Source of the DNA: a virus
DNA length: 21,756 nt
Direction: 5' to 3' (one strand)
Virus record (IMG/VR): IMGVR_UViG_3300032116_001478
Location: 1-21,756 of that record
Part shown: piece by piece, positions 12,182 through 20,869 of the stretch
Layout: the number at the start of each line of letters is the position of its first letter
Position numbering within the stretch: the first letter of the stretch is position 1
Position numbers and translations under genes: made by a program
The notes under the pieces: generated by a model
What the model saw: only the letters and a program-made list of their open reading frames with translations
Database searches by the model: none
Told to the model about the DNA's origin: nothing

Positions 12182-13441
12182 ATGGCAAAAGTAGAAATCA
12201 CGAACAAACTTTTAAAGGAAGCTATTGCAGACGCAGAAGCAGTTCGTCAAACTGCAATTGAAAATGCAAAGCTTTCATTAGAAGAAACATTCACACCCCA
12301 AATCAAGTCAATGTTATCCCGCCGTCTTCGTGCAGAAGCAGAAGGCATGGAACATGACGAAGAAGAAAAGGATGTAGAAACAAAGGAAGCACCAGAAGCT
12401 GAAAAGGAAGCTCCAAAGGCTCCAGTTGCTTCAACAGAAACAAAGATGGAAACTGCAACAGAAACACCACACGAACAAGGTGAACCAGAAGGCGGTGACC
12501 TCGCAGCAAGTTCAGACATCGGCGCAGGTGACAATAAGGAACCATCCGATGCATCATTCGATTCAGCAGATGACGATATGAGTGGTGAAGATGCAGGCGA
12601 AAGTGATACCGATTGGTATGACGATTGGTCAGATGCAGATTTCGACCTTGACGAAGTAATCAAGGAACTTGAAGCAGACCTCAAGGAAGTTTCACACGAC
12701 GAAGAAGAAAAGGAAGAAATGAAGGAAGAAGTAGAAGGTGAAGAACACGAAGAAGAAAAGGAAGACGAGAAGGAAGAAGAAAAGGCTGACGAATCATACC
12801 CAATGGAAGACCCAGAAGGTGGTGCAGAAAAGCCAGAAATTCCAGCTAAGTCTTCAGATATTGGAACAGAAGCTGCAGATACCGCAGCAGATGTAAATAC
12901 TTTCGTAACCGAACCATCAGATGTAAATAAGATGGAAGGTGAAGAAATGAATGGTCACGAAGAAGGCGAAGAAGAACTTGATTTGGAAGCAATTCTCAGA
13001 GAATTGGAAGCCGAAGATGAAAAGCATAAGGCATCATCTGAAAAAATGGCATCCCTTGAGAAAGAACTTGCAGAATATCGTCAGGCTGTTAAGCTCCTAC
13101 GAGGCAAGCTACACGAAGTCAATCTTCTCAACGCAAAACTCCTTTATACCAACAAAATCTTCCGTAAGGAAGGTTTGACTACCGAACAAAAGGTAATGGT
13201 CGTAGAAAACTTCGACCGCGCAACCACAGTTCGTGAAATCAAGATGGTATACACAGTTTTGGTCGAAACATTAACTTCAGCAGCAAAGGCAGTAAAGGCA
13301 ACAAAAGCACCAAGTAAGGTGGTCACCGAAGGGTTCGCAAGTAAAGCAACCCCAAGTACCGCTCCAAAGACTGAAGCACCAGTAGTTATCGCAGAAAACT
13401 CTGTTGCAAAGCGTCTACAACAACTCGCAGGAATTATCTAA
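12182..13441 (+). CDS. gp22: Prohead core scaffold protein (gp22-like), highly acidic
   Basis: 419 residues; internal scaffold around which the capsid assembles, later degraded by the prohead protease. The N-terminus is helical (MAKVEITNKLLKEAIADAEA) with an LKE/Ala cleavage-type site at 11-14. Residues about 55-280 are Glu/Asp/Ala/Lys-rich low complexity, with two related helical units (DLDEVIKELEADLKE and ELDLEAILRELEAEDEK). The conserved C-terminal core is LRGKLHEVNLLNAKLLYTNK, then IFRKEGLTTEQKVMVVENFD (about 303-343), which I recognise from T4-like scaffold proteins. T4 gp22 is 269 residues; the excess is the acidic region. Position immediately before the capsid gene and the shared ribosome-binding block support the call. 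Confidence 0.9.
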   Translation: MAKVEITNKLLKEAIADAEAVRQTAIENAKLSLEETFTPQIKSMLSRRLRAEAEGMEHDEEEKDVETKEAPEAEKEAPKAPVASTETKMETATETPHEQGEPEGGDLAASSDIGAGDNKEPSDASFDSADDDMSGEDAGESDTDWYDDWSDADFDLDEVIKELEADLKEVSHDEEEKEEMKEEVEGEEHEEEKEDEKEEEKADESYPMEDPEGGAEKPEIPAKSSDIGTEAADTAADVNTFVTEPSDVNKMEGEEMNGHEEGEEELDLEAILRELEAEDEKHKASSEKMASLEKELAEYRQAVKLLRGKLHEVNLLNAKLLYTNKIFRKEGLTTEQKVMVVENFDRATTVREIKMVYTVLVETLTSAAKAVKATKAPSKVVTEGFASKATPSTAPKTEAPVVIAENSVAKRLQQLAGII

Positions 13442-13453
13442 CCTCATAGGAGA
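13442..13453 (+). promoter_or_regulatory. Shared ribosome-binding block CCTCATAGGAGA (capsid)
   Basis: Second copy of the 12-base block found at 12162. It starts on the base after the scaffold stop codon, with GGAGA 7 bases before the capsid ATG at 13461. It marks the two genes expected to be translated most heavily. Confidence 0.6.
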
Positions 13454-13460
13454 ATAACCA

Positions 13461-15044
13461 ATGTCCGAAGTAAATTCACTCATCAACGAAGCCGGCTCAG
13501 CACACAAGGTTATCGTTGAACAATCCCGCCAATTGGCAGGAAAGTGGGAAAAGTCAGGCCTTCTTGAAGGCTTGAAGGGAGCAGAAAAGCAAGGTATGGC
13601 AGTAATGCTTGAAAACCAAGCTTCACAACTTCTCCAAGAAAACTCATACACCAACCTCGCAGGCACCAATGGTGAACAATGGGCAGGTGTAGCACTTCCA
13701 TTAGTCCGTAAGGTCTTCGGAAGTATCGCAGCAAAGAACTTCGTATCAGTCCAACCAATGAACCTTCCTTCAGGACTTGTGTTCTATATGGACTTCAAGT
13801 ACGGAACCACTGTAAACGGAAAGACCTCAGGAACCTCACTCTATGGTAACGCATTAAGTACACCATTTGGTGGTTTCGGTAACACCGATACAGGCGGATT
13901 ATACGGTGCAGGTCAATTCGCTTACTCAGTAAACGATGCAACCGTAACCGGTTTAACCACCGCACCAGCATCAGCATCATTCTCAGATGTAAACTTCAAC
14001 GCAGACTTCGTAGCAACTGGCAGTCTTTCAAAGTACTCAATCTCAACCAGTTCATTCACCAATCTTGATAAGCTCGCAGTCCGTTCATTTGTTCCATCAG
14101 GTTCAGCAATCGACTTCGCAGCATTGGTTCTTCCAGAATTCACCAAGATTGTTGGTGCAAACGTTGTCTTCATCGTAAATGCAAACGTAGCATCAGGAAA
14201 CCAAATCAACTCAGTTGCATACAGTAAGCAACCAACCGATTCAACTCGTGGTGACTTCGAAGCAACCAGTGATACTGATTTGAACATCCCACAAATCGAC
14301 TTAGAACTTAAGTCAGAAACAATCGTAGCAAAGACCCGTAAGTTGAAGGCAGTCTGGTCACCAGAACTTGCACAAGACTTAAACGCTTACCACAGTGTTG
14401 ATGCAGAAGCTGAATTAACAGCAATGTTAAGTGATTACATCTCAACCGAAATCGACCTCGAAATCCTTGATATGTTAATCGCAGCTGTACCATCACAAAC
14501 CACTGAATACTGGTCAGCACAAATTGGTACTGTATACAACCCAACATCTGGTGCATTCGCAGCATCATCATACACTGGTACTGCATGGACCAATATGACC
14601 TGGTTCCAAACACTCGGTCAAAAGATGCAAAAGGTATCAAACAAGATTCACCAACTCACCATGCGTGGTGGTGCAAACTTCGCAGTATGTTCACCAACCG
14701 TTGCAACAATCCTTGAAACCATCCCAGGCTTCATGGCAAACACCGATGGTGACAAGATGGAATTCGCAGGTGGCGTAACCAAGGTTGGTTCATTCCAAAA
14801 CCGTTACACCATCTACAAGAACCCATACATGAAGGAAAACACATTGTTGATGGGCTTCCGTGGAAGTAACTTCCTCGAAACTGGTGCAGTCTACGCACCA
14901 TATATCCCACTCATCATGACTCCGCTCGTGTATGACCCAAACAACTTCACCCCACGCCGTGGTGTGATGACCCGTTACGCAAAGAAGGTTGTACGCCCAG
15001 AATTCTTCGGAAAGGTGTACATCGACGGATTAAACTTAGTCTAA
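13461..15044 (+). CDS. gp23: Major capsid protein (gp23-like)
   Basis: 527 residues, close to T4 gp23 (521). The N-terminal region KWEKSGLLEGLKG...MAVMLENQASQLLQE and the C-terminal YAKKVVRPEFFGKVYIDGL are diagnostic. The HK97-type core lies between. LQE60/Asn61 is the expected prohead-protease cut, comparable with T4 gp23 cleavage after residue 65; an additional INE10/Ala site sits at the very start. The central part is Ser/Thr/Ala/Asn-rich (TSGTSLYGNALSTPFGGFGN and around), probably the insertion or surface domain. G+C is higher than in the surrounding genes by eye, consistent with codon selection in an abundant protein. Followed by a strong terminator. Confidence 0.96.
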   Translation: MSEVNSLINEAGSAHKVIVEQSRQLAGKWEKSGLLEGLKGAEKQGMAVMLENQASQLLQENSYTNLAGTNGEQWAGVALPLVRKVFGSIAAKNFVSVQPMNLPSGLVFYMDFKYGTTVNGKTSGTSLYGNALSTPFGGFGNTDTGGLYGAGQFAYSVNDATVTGLTTAPASASFSDVNFNADFVATGSLSKYSISTSSFTNLDKLAVRSFVPSGSAIDFAALVLPEFTKIVGANVVFIVNANVASGNQINSVAYSKQPTDSTRGDFEATSDTDLNIPQIDLELKSETIVAKTRKLKAVWSPELAQDLNAYHSVDAEAELTAMLSDYISTEIDLEILDMLIAAVPSQTTEYWSAQIGTVYNPTSGAFAASSYTGTAWTNMTWFQTLGQKMQKVSNKIHQLTMRGGANFAVCSPTVATILETIPGFMANTDGDKMEFAGGVTKVGSFQNRYTIYKNPYMKENTLLMGFRGSNFLETGAVYAPYIPLIMTPLVYDPNNFTPRRGVMTRYAKKVVRPEFFGKVYIDGLNLV

Positions 15045-15071
15045 TCCTCGTAGTAACGGTGGGAATAAATG

Positions 15072-15096
15072 GGGTGGCCGAAAGGTCACCCTTTTT
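15072..15096 (+). terminator. Rho-independent terminator after capsid gene
   Basis: GGGTGGCC and GGTCACCC form an 8-bp stem with one G-U pair closed by a GAAA tetraloop (15080-15083), followed immediately by TTTTT and ATTT. This is a textbook intrinsic terminator 28 bases after the capsid stop. It ends the head operon. Confidence 0.9.
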
Positions 15097-15133
15097 ATTT
15101 GCATTAAAAATACGAGTTAATGATTTAATAAAA

Positions 15134-15143
15134 CTATTTATTG
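15134..15143 (+). promoter_or_regulatory. Candidate late promoter element CTATTTATTG
   Basis: The element lies 38 bases past the terminator and 33 bases before the ATG at 15167, where a new promoter is required if the terminator is efficient. That placement makes it the best supported of the CTATTTATTA-like elements. No -35 consensus is evident. Confidence 0.5.
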
Positions 15144-15166
15144 TAAGTCCCTAATTAGAGATTATT

Positions 15167-16321
15167 ATGGAAACACAAGAACCAATTTTCTATGATGGTA
15201 GTCCTTCAAATCCATTTGGAATAACTCCATTTGGATTTTATGATAGCGATTCTGAATTTCAAGCTGATGCTCCAAGAGCAGCTGAATTCGTTGCAAGAAA
15301 GCTAGGATGGCCTGTCGTAGAAGTGGAATTAATTGATAAGCAGATTTATGCATGTTTCGAAGAAGCTATTACCACATATGGTAATCAAGTCAATCAATTT
15401 AATGCACGCGAACATATGATGACCCTACAAGGATTGTCAACAGCAACATCAGCAACCCAGCGTAACATTGTTGGTTCTGTTATTCCACAAGTTATCAAAT
15501 TAGCGACAGATTATGGTGTAGAAGCACAATCTGGTGGTGATGTTGAAGTAAAACGAGGATATATTTCTGCATCCGCATTTACTCAATCTTATGATATTAA
15601 AACTTTGTGGGCAGATGTTAGTGAAAGTGGTAAGAAGTTAGAAATTCGTCGTATCTACCATTTCATGCCACCAGCAGTTGCTCGTTACTATGACCCATTC
15701 GCAACAACTGGTCTTGGGTTGACTAACTTGATGGCAGAATTTGGATTTGATGGATATTCACCACCAGTCACATTCGTGATGATGCCAGCATACGAAGACC
15801 TTCTCCGTATTCAAGCAATTGAAATCAATGATATGATTCGTAAGAGTCAATATGGGTTTGAAGTATCAAACAATATTATAAGATTTTCACCAGTATTTAA
15901 AGAATCAAAGATGGTATATTTTGATTATATGGTAGTAGACGATAAACAAGCAAATACATTCCAATCTGGGTCCAATGTAGCAAGTGATTTATCGAATGTG
16001 CCATATACTAATATCAATTACACAAACACCAATGATATGTCAAGATTGTGGATATTCCGATATACACTTGCATTAGCAAAAGAACTTCTCGGCATTATCC
16101 GTTCCAAGTTTGAAAACATTCCATATCCAGATGGACAAATTCGTTTGGATGGTGAAATTCTTAGAAGAGAAGCTATTGCTGAAAAGGAAGGATTAATTAA
16201 AGAACTTCGTGAAACACTTGAAGAAACTGGAATGCAAGCGCAAATGAAGAAGCAAATGGAAAACTCGGAAAATATGCAAAAAATGTTTAAGAATGTTCCT
16301 ACTCTCATTTACATAGGTTAA
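15167..16321 (+). CDS. gp13: Neck / head-tail adaptor protein (gp13-like)
   Basis: 384 residues. The N-terminal part contains FVARKLGWPVVEVELIDKQI, then YACFEEAITTYGNQVNQFN, a pattern I recall from neck proteins of T4-like phages that dock on the portal. A beta-rich middle (KKLEIRRIYHFMPPAVARYY) and a helical C-terminus rich in Glu, Lys and Met follow. T4 gp13 is 309 residues. The placement between capsid and tail genes, directly followed by two further connector-type proteins, supports a connector role. Assignment specifically to gp13 rather than another connector is moderate. Only a weak AGAG SD is present before the ATG, so initiation may rely on the AT-rich leader. Confidence 0.68.
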   Translation: METQEPIFYDGSPSNPFGITPFGFYDSDSEFQADAPRAAEFVARKLGWPVVEVELIDKQIYACFEEAITTYGNQVNQFNAREHMMTLQGLSTATSATQRNIVGSVIPQVIKLATDYGVEAQSGGDVEVKRGYISASAFTQSYDIKTLWADVSESGKKLEIRRIYHFMPPAVARYYDPFATTGLGLTNLMAEFGFDGYSPPVTFVMMPAYEDLLRIQAIEINDMIRKSQYGFEVSNNIIRFSPVFKESKMVYFDYMVVDDKQANTFQSGSNVASDLSNVPYTNINYTNTNDMSRLWIFRYTLALAKELLGIIRSKFENIPYPDGQIRLDGEILRREAIAEKEGLIKELRETLEETGMQAQMKKQMENSENMQKMFKNVPTLIYIG

Positions 16322-16324
16322 TAC

Positions 16325-16783
16325 ATGGCACGCTTTGTTACACAACGTGACTTTGAATTTATACAACACATCACTCGGGAATTGATTGACGAAACGATGG
16401 ATGTGGCAGTCGTATTGTATAAGATTGTTGTTGAATCTGCTAAAGTTAATATTTACGGTGAAAGCACGGTAAAGCCACGATACACCCCAGTAAAAGTTAA
16501 TGCAATTGTAAAATACGATAAAAATAGACCAGTAAGAGAAGAAGGATTTGGTGTTAATCAAGACCAACAAACTGAATTTAGATTTGCTCGTCGTATGCTA
16601 CAAGATGTAAAGACCTATCCAGAAATTGGTGACATAATTGGATATAATAATCATTTTTATGAAGTCCATAATATCACAGAAACACAACTTATTGCAGGTA
16701 AGCCAGGGTTTAATACCGCAATCATTTGTATGGCACACTTAACTCGTCGTACAAGTATTGATATCGAAGAGGTACAAGTATGA
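16325..16783 (+). CDS. Neck / head-closure protein (gp14-like candidate)
   Basis: 152 residues, mixed alpha/beta. After an N-terminal helix (FEFIQHITRELIDETMD) comes a beta-rich half with GFGVNQDQQTEFRFARRML, then DIIGYNNHFYEVHNITETQL, a layout I recall from head-closure and tail-terminator proteins of myoviruses (aqueous beta-strand core, GDxIxxNxxxYEI). T4 gp14 is 256 residues, so this is shorter, and homology to gp14 is not certain. It starts four bases after the preceding stop and overlaps the next gene by four bases (ATGA), forming a unit of three connector genes. Confidence 0.65.
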   Translation: MARFVTQRDFEFIQHITRELIDETMDVAVVLYKIVVESAKVNIYGESTVKPRYTPVKVNAIVKYDKNRPVREEGFGVNQDQQTEFRFARRMLQDVKTYPEIGDIIGYNNHFYEVHNITETQLIAGKPGFNTAIICMAHLTRRTSIDIEEVQV

Positions 16784-17559
16784 GTGAAAACCCTATAAAA
16801 CGAGTAGACTTACAACAAACCAGACTTACTCAACCACGGTCAAACGACATACCTGCGGGTAGTACACCACCAATAGCTGTAACTTTATTTACAATTGATA
16901 ACGCAATTCTTCGTTATATGAACGAGCGTATTAAGCCAGTGGTGACTCAAAATAATGTAGCAGTAAAAGTACCGGTCATTTATGGCAATCCAGAACGCTG
17001 GAAATCTGCTCAACGAGATGGTGTCATGCGTGACTCTATTGGAAAGATTCAACTTCCAATGATTATGATTCGTCGTACTGGGATGAAGAAATCTATTATT
17101 AATTCGCCTGTTAACAAATATCTTGAACGAACCTTTGAAACTGGTTGGAATAGACGAACTCCATATGACCAGTTTGCAGTCAAAAATAATATCACTCCCA
17201 GTCGTGAATATTTGACAACCACACTTCCCGACTATTACGAAATTACTTATCGTTGTATGATTTGGACCGAATATATGGAACAAATGAACTCCGTGGTCGA
17301 GAATGTATCATTCGAAACAGACCAATATTGGGGTGACCAAAACAACTATAAATTCCGTACTTCTGTGAAGTCATTTGAGCCTATGACAGAGTTACCGATT
17401 ACAGAGGACCGTGTGGTACGCACTCAATTTGATATGACCGTATACGCATATCTCTTACCTGAAAGTGCATTGGATAGATATAACAATAGAGATCTTACTA
17501 CACAACGAAGATTTTCTGTTAAAAAAACAGTCGTTTTTACTGAAATAGAAAGTGAATAA
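16780..17559 (+). CDS. gp15: Tail completion / sheath stabilizer protein (gp15-like)
   Basis: 259 residues, close to T4 gp15 (272). Segments VKVPVIYGNPERW (about 63-75), DSIGKIQLPMIMIRRTGM (about 85-102), YYEITYRCMIWTEYMEQMN, then SVVENVSFETDQYW (about 151-183) match the gp15 plan: a start near a predicted RVPITY-like strand, an inner LPRI/LPMI strand, then a Y-E-[LI]-[ST]-[IY]...[FW]T-[RE]-Y-x-x-x-x-x-x-[IV]-x-E stretch. Gp15 caps the tail tube and sheath and joins them to the neck. The C-terminus carries charged strands. Four-base overlap with the upstream gene suggests coupled expression. Confidence 0.78.
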   Translation: MSENPIKRVDLQQTRLTQPRSNDIPAGSTPPIAVTLFTIDNAILRYMNERIKPVVTQNNVAVKVPVIYGNPERWKSAQRDGVMRDSIGKIQLPMIMIRRTGMKKSIINSPVNKYLERTFETGWNRRTPYDQFAVKNNITPSREYLTTTLPDYYEITYRCMIWTEYMEQMNSVVENVSFETDQYWGDQNNYKFRTSVKSFEPMTELPITEDRVVRTQFDMTVYAYLLPESALDRYNNRDLTTQRRFSVKKTVVFTEIESE

Positions 17560-17582
17560 TTGATGTTTAGGTAAAAAAACAG

Positions 17583-17592
17583 ATATTTATTA
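17583..17592 (+). promoter_or_regulatory. Candidate late promoter element ATATTTATTA
   Basis: Nine of ten bases match ctatttatta at 20274. It lies in the 66-base gap after the gp15-like gene, 43 bases before the ATG at 17626. An upstream aattgatgttt also occurs before the scaffold-gene leader at about 12056, which may be chance in AT-rich DNA. Confidence 0.4.
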
Positions 17593-17625
17593 TACGAGTT
17601 GTATTATACACAAAAAGAGGTTATT

Positions 17626-17892
17626 ATGTCTGAAATTACAAAAGAAGAATTAGAACAAATTAGTGTTTTGCGTAATAAACTCGCAACGGTAGTCTCTGAC
17701 GCTGGGCAATTGACACTCCAAATTCAATTACTCCAATCAGATATCGCAGAACTAAATGAAAAGCTTGGTGAACAAACTAAGTTGTTCAAAGGGTTGTTAG
17801 AAGAAGAACAAGTATTAATCAAGGGGTTATCTGAAAAGTATGGTGCTGGTCAAATCAATTTTGAAACCGGCGAATTTACACCAGAGAAATAA
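17626..17892 (+). CDS. Small coiled-coil protein upstream of tail sheath
   Basis: 88 residues from the ATG at 17626, preceded by AAAAGAGG. An in-frame TTG at 17599 lacks an SD and is less likely. Heptad-rich helix from about residue 5 to 70 (LRNKLATVVSDAGQLTLQIQ, LLQSDIAELNEKL), then YGAGQINFETGEF, a short ending I recall from similar small proteins in marine phages. Its position directly before the sheath gene suggests a tail-assembly role (chaperone or tube/sheath partner), but no family function is known to me. Confidence 0.75.
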   Translation: MSEITKEELEQISVLRNKLATVVSDAGQLTLQIQLLQSDIAELNEKLGEQTKLFKGLLEEEQVLIKGLSEKYGAGQINFETGEFTPEK

Positions 17893-17917
17893 ACAAATTT
17901 AGTTTGGAGAATACCGT

Positions 17918-20254
17918 ATGGCAGAAAGAATCGTGTCGCCTGGTGTCTTTACACAAGAACGCGACCAAACATTCCTCGCTCAAGGCGTTGCTGAAATAGG
18001 TGCGGCGTTTGTTGGTCCAACTACAAAAGGACCAGCATTCGTAGCTACCCCAGTTCAAGGACTAGATGGATTCGTCACCTCATTCGGTGAACCAGATGGT
18101 ACTTCTTATATGGGATACACCGTTAAGAATTACCTTCAAGAAGCAGGTAGTGCAACAATCGTTCGTGTTCTTGGTTTAGCCGGATACACAACCAATGTCG
18201 CAACTATTTTCGCATCTGGTTCGGCTGGAAATAAGGTATTCGCAGTTCTCCATCCAACTGTGTCAGGAAGTTCACTTAGTAGTGTAGTAGTAGGTGGTAC
18301 TACATCAAGCTTCAGTGTAGTGGTCAGTAGTTCCGCTAACATTCACTACTCCGCAAGTGTTGTAAGTCCAACAGAAACTAATTCTTCATTCATTAATGAA
18401 GTATTTGGTACTGATGCACAAGGTAAGAGTTCAACTATTCCTGCATATGTTTATGCAGTGTTCCCAGATGCACTCAGTCAAGTTGGTTCATTTGCTGGAG
18501 AATTAATTCACTTCTCCTCAAGTATCAACGCATTGAACTTAGCAACCCAATATGATAATGCAACCACTCCTTGGATTCGTTCACAAACCATCGGTGGCAG
18601 TAAGCGTAATTTGTTCAAGGTACATACATTAAGTGACGGTACTGGTGCAAACAAGCAAATTAAGATTTCTATCACTGGTATTTCACCAAGTACCAATCCA
18701 GACAGTCAATATGGTTCATTCACACTTAATGTTCGTGAATTTACCGATACCGATACATCACCGGTTGTAGTTGAACAATTTAATAACTTAAACTTTGACC
18801 CAACCAGTCCAAATTATATCGCAAGAGTAATTGGTAACAGTGTTCCAACATATAATTCAAGTACTGGATTAACTACTTACGAAGGTGACTATCCAAACCT
18901 TTCAAAGTATATTCGTATTGAAATGAGTGAAGATGTCATTCCACAAAATGCGGTTCCATATGGATTCGCAGCACTAAACTCAGTATTTTCATCAACCGCA
19001 GGTGAAGTACCGTTACAAGCATATGTAAACAGTCGTTGGGTAAGTGCAAGTGTTGCTGGATACAATGCAGACGCAACTGGTCCAAACACTAACTACTACG
19101 GATTCAACTTTGACGGTACATATGTATCTGGTAGTGGTTTTACCGCAGAATCATATCTAGCACCAACAGTTGGTTCAAACACTGTAGGCGGCGAATTCAG
19201 TATTGAAAATCTTCCAGCAACAGAAGTTAACGGAAGTCCAATTTCATTAACTAATCGTGACCACGCATCATATCGTCGATTCTCAGTACCATTCCAAGGT
19301 GGATTCGATGGGTTCAAGCCAAATCGTGAAATTGCACTTGGTGGTGCAATCACCGCAACAAACACTCAAGGATTTAATCTTAACGGTGCAGCAGCATCGG
19401 GTTCAGTAGAATACAAGAGAGCATTAAATCAATTAAGTAACGCAGATGCAGTAGATTTCAATCTCTTAGTTGTACCTGGTGTTATCTACTCACAACACAG
19501 TTATATCGCACAATCAGCAATTGATATCTGTGAAGCTCGCGGTGACTGTTTCTACATTGTTGACCTTGACACACTTGATGCAACAATTGATTCTGTAACT
19601 TCATACGCAGAACTTCTTGATACTAACTACGCAGCTGGTTACTATCCTTGGGTTCGTGTTCTTGATGACATCACTGGTAAGTTCCTCTGGGCACCACCAT
19701 CAGTGGTTCTTCCAGAAGTATATCAATATAGTGATAATGTTGGAGCAGAATGGTTCGCACCAGCAGGTTTGAATCGTGGTGGTATTCCAGGCGCAGTTGG
19801 TGTTAAGACTCGTCTAACTCAAGCACAACGCGATGAATTGTATGAATCAAAGGTCAATCCAATCGCACAATTCCCAGGACAAGGTATCTGTGTCTGGGGA
19901 CAAAAGACACTCCAACGTCGTGCGTCAGCACTTGACCGTGTAAATGTTCGTCGTCTTCTTATCACCGTTAAGAAGTATATCGCAAGTTCAGCAAGATACT
20001 TGGTATTCGAACAAAATACTGAAGCAACTCGCACACGCTTCTTAAACATCGTCAACCCATATCTCGCAGGAATTCAACAACGCTCTGGATTGACCGCATT
20101 CCGTGTGGTAATGGATGAAACCAATAACACACCAGATATTATTGACCGTAACATCTTGGTTGGTGCAATCTATCTCCAACCAACCCGTACCGCAGAATTC
20201 ATCAAGTTGGATTTCAACATTCTCCCAACTGGTGCAACCTTCGATACCATCTAA
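17918..20254 (+). CDS. gp18: Contractile tail sheath protein (gp18-like)
   Basis: 778 residues versus 659 in T4. The N-terminus (SPGVFTQERDQTF) and C-terminus (ALDRVNVRRLLITVKKYIAS, FEQNTEATRTRF, IYLQPTRTAEFIKLDFNILP) are the conserved sheath signatures that form the core and the inter-subunit handshake. Residues about 90-420 are Ser/Thr/Asn-rich and beta-rich, matching the variable surface domains, and account for the added length. The start follows TTGGAGAAT. Sheath contraction drives the tube through the host envelope. Confidence 0.96.
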   Translation: MAERIVSPGVFTQERDQTFLAQGVAEIGAAFVGPTTKGPAFVATPVQGLDGFVTSFGEPDGTSYMGYTVKNYLQEAGSATIVRVLGLAGYTTNVATIFASGSAGNKVFAVLHPTVSGSSLSSVVVGGTTSSFSVVVSSSANIHYSASVVSPTETNSSFINEVFGTDAQGKSSTIPAYVYAVFPDALSQVGSFAGELIHFSSSINALNLATQYDNATTPWIRSQTIGGSKRNLFKVHTLSDGTGANKQIKISITGISPSTNPDSQYGSFTLNVREFTDTDTSPVVVEQFNNLNFDPTSPNYIARVIGNSVPTYNSSTGLTTYEGDYPNLSKYIRIEMSEDVIPQNAVPYGFAALNSVFSSTAGEVPLQAYVNSRWVSASVAGYNADATGPNTNYYGFNFDGTYVSGSGFTAESYLAPTVGSNTVGGEFSIENLPATEVNGSPISLTNRDHASYRRFSVPFQGGFDGFKPNREIALGGAITATNTQGFNLNGAAASGSVEYKRALNQLSNADAVDFNLLVVPGVIYSQHSYIAQSAIDICEARGDCFYIVDLDTLDATIDSVTSYAELLDTNYAAGYYPWVRVLDDITGKFLWAPPSVVLPEVYQYSDNVGAEWFAPAGLNRGGIPGAVGVKTRLTQAQRDELYESKVNPIAQFPGQGICVWGQKTLQRRASALDRVNVRRLLITVKKYIASSARYLVFEQNTEATRTRFLNIVNPYLAGIQQRSGLTAFRVVMDETNNTPDIIDRNILVGAIYLQPTRTAEFIKLDFNILPTGATFDTI

Positions 20255-20273
20255 TCAGTTTTTTCGATAACCA

Positions 20274-20283
20274 CTATTTATTA
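20274..20283 (+). promoter_or_regulatory. Candidate late promoter element CTATTTATTA
   Basis: Lies 38 bases before the ATG at 20312 in the short gap after the sheath gene. No terminator precedes it, so it may boost tube transcription above read-through from the sheath gene. Best match to the consensus drawn from this window. Confidence 0.45.
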
Positions 20284-20311
20284 AAGTACCAATCTATATC
20301 TGGAGAGCCAT

Positions 20312-20800
20312 ATGGCAAATTTGGTCAATGAACAAGAACTCTTTTTCACCGCATTCGAACCAAAGACTGCGAATCGCTATATTATGTCCATCGACGGAAT
20401 TCCTTCGTATCTAATTAAGAAGGCAGACCGTCCAAAGATTACCCAAGAAAAGAAGCGTTTAGACCACATCAATCTACAACGCTACATCAAGGGTAAGACT
20501 GTATGGGATGAAATGGTATTAGAATTGTACGACCCAATCGTACCATCAGGCGCACAAGCAGTAATGGAATGGGTTCGTCTTCACCACGAATCAGTTACCG
20601 GTCGTGACGGATACGCAGAATTCTACAAGAAGGATATCATCATTAATGTTCTTGGTCCAGTAGGTGATAAGGTTGAAGAATGGATTCTTAAGGGCGCACA
20701 AATCACCAAAGTCGAATTTGGTGAAATGAGTTGGGAAAAGGATGACCCAATGTCTATCTCATTAACAATTCAACCAGACTATTGCATCCTCAATTACTAA
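20312..20800 (+). CDS. gp19: Tail tube protein (gp19-like)
   Basis: 162 residues, essentially the length of T4 gp19 (163). Typical features: FEPKTANRYIMSIDGIPSYL near the start, PKITQEKKRLDHINLQRYIK, a WDEMVLELYDPIVPSGAQAV segment, and LGPVGDKVEEWILKGAQIT, then EFGEMSWEKDDPMSISLTIQ at the end. Gp19 stacks as hexamers to form the inner tube. Good GGAGAG ribosome-binding site, 5' promoter-like element and a strong 3' terminator make this a near-independent transcription unit. Confidence 0.96.
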   Translation: MANLVNEQELFFTAFEPKTANRYIMSIDGIPSYLIKKADRPKITQEKKRLDHINLQRYIKGKTVWDEMVLELYDPIVPSGAQAVMEWVRLHHESVTGRDGYAEFYKKDIIINVLGPVGDKVEEWILKGAQITKVEFGEMSWEKDDPMSISLTIQPDYCILNY

Positions 20801-20816
20801 TAGTTCGGTAAGTATC

Positions 20817-20846
20817 AAAAACCCCACCCAAAAAGTGGGGTTTTTT
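20817..20846 (+). terminator. Rho-independent terminator after tail tube gene
   Basis: A-run plus CCCCAC pairs with GTGGGG plus T-run (11-bp stem including A-T pairs, 7-nt CCAAAAA loop), ending in TTTTTT. The A-tract on the upstream side makes it potentially bidirectional. It lies 17 bases after the tube stop codon. Confidence 0.9.
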
Positions 20847-20869
20847 GTTATATACCAATACTTTGTGAT

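Noticed and set aside
12247-12684. Reverse-strand frame of 145 residues opposite the scaffold gene
   Set aside because: Ser-rich product is an artefact of the Glu/Asp/Ala-rich scaffold codons; no other minus-strand gene exists in the window.
12355-12800. GAAGAAGAAAAGGA-rich stretch as a tandem DNA repeat
   Set aside because: It encodes the acidic low-complexity part of the scaffold protein; repeats are irregular and codon-framed, so no separate repeat element is needed.
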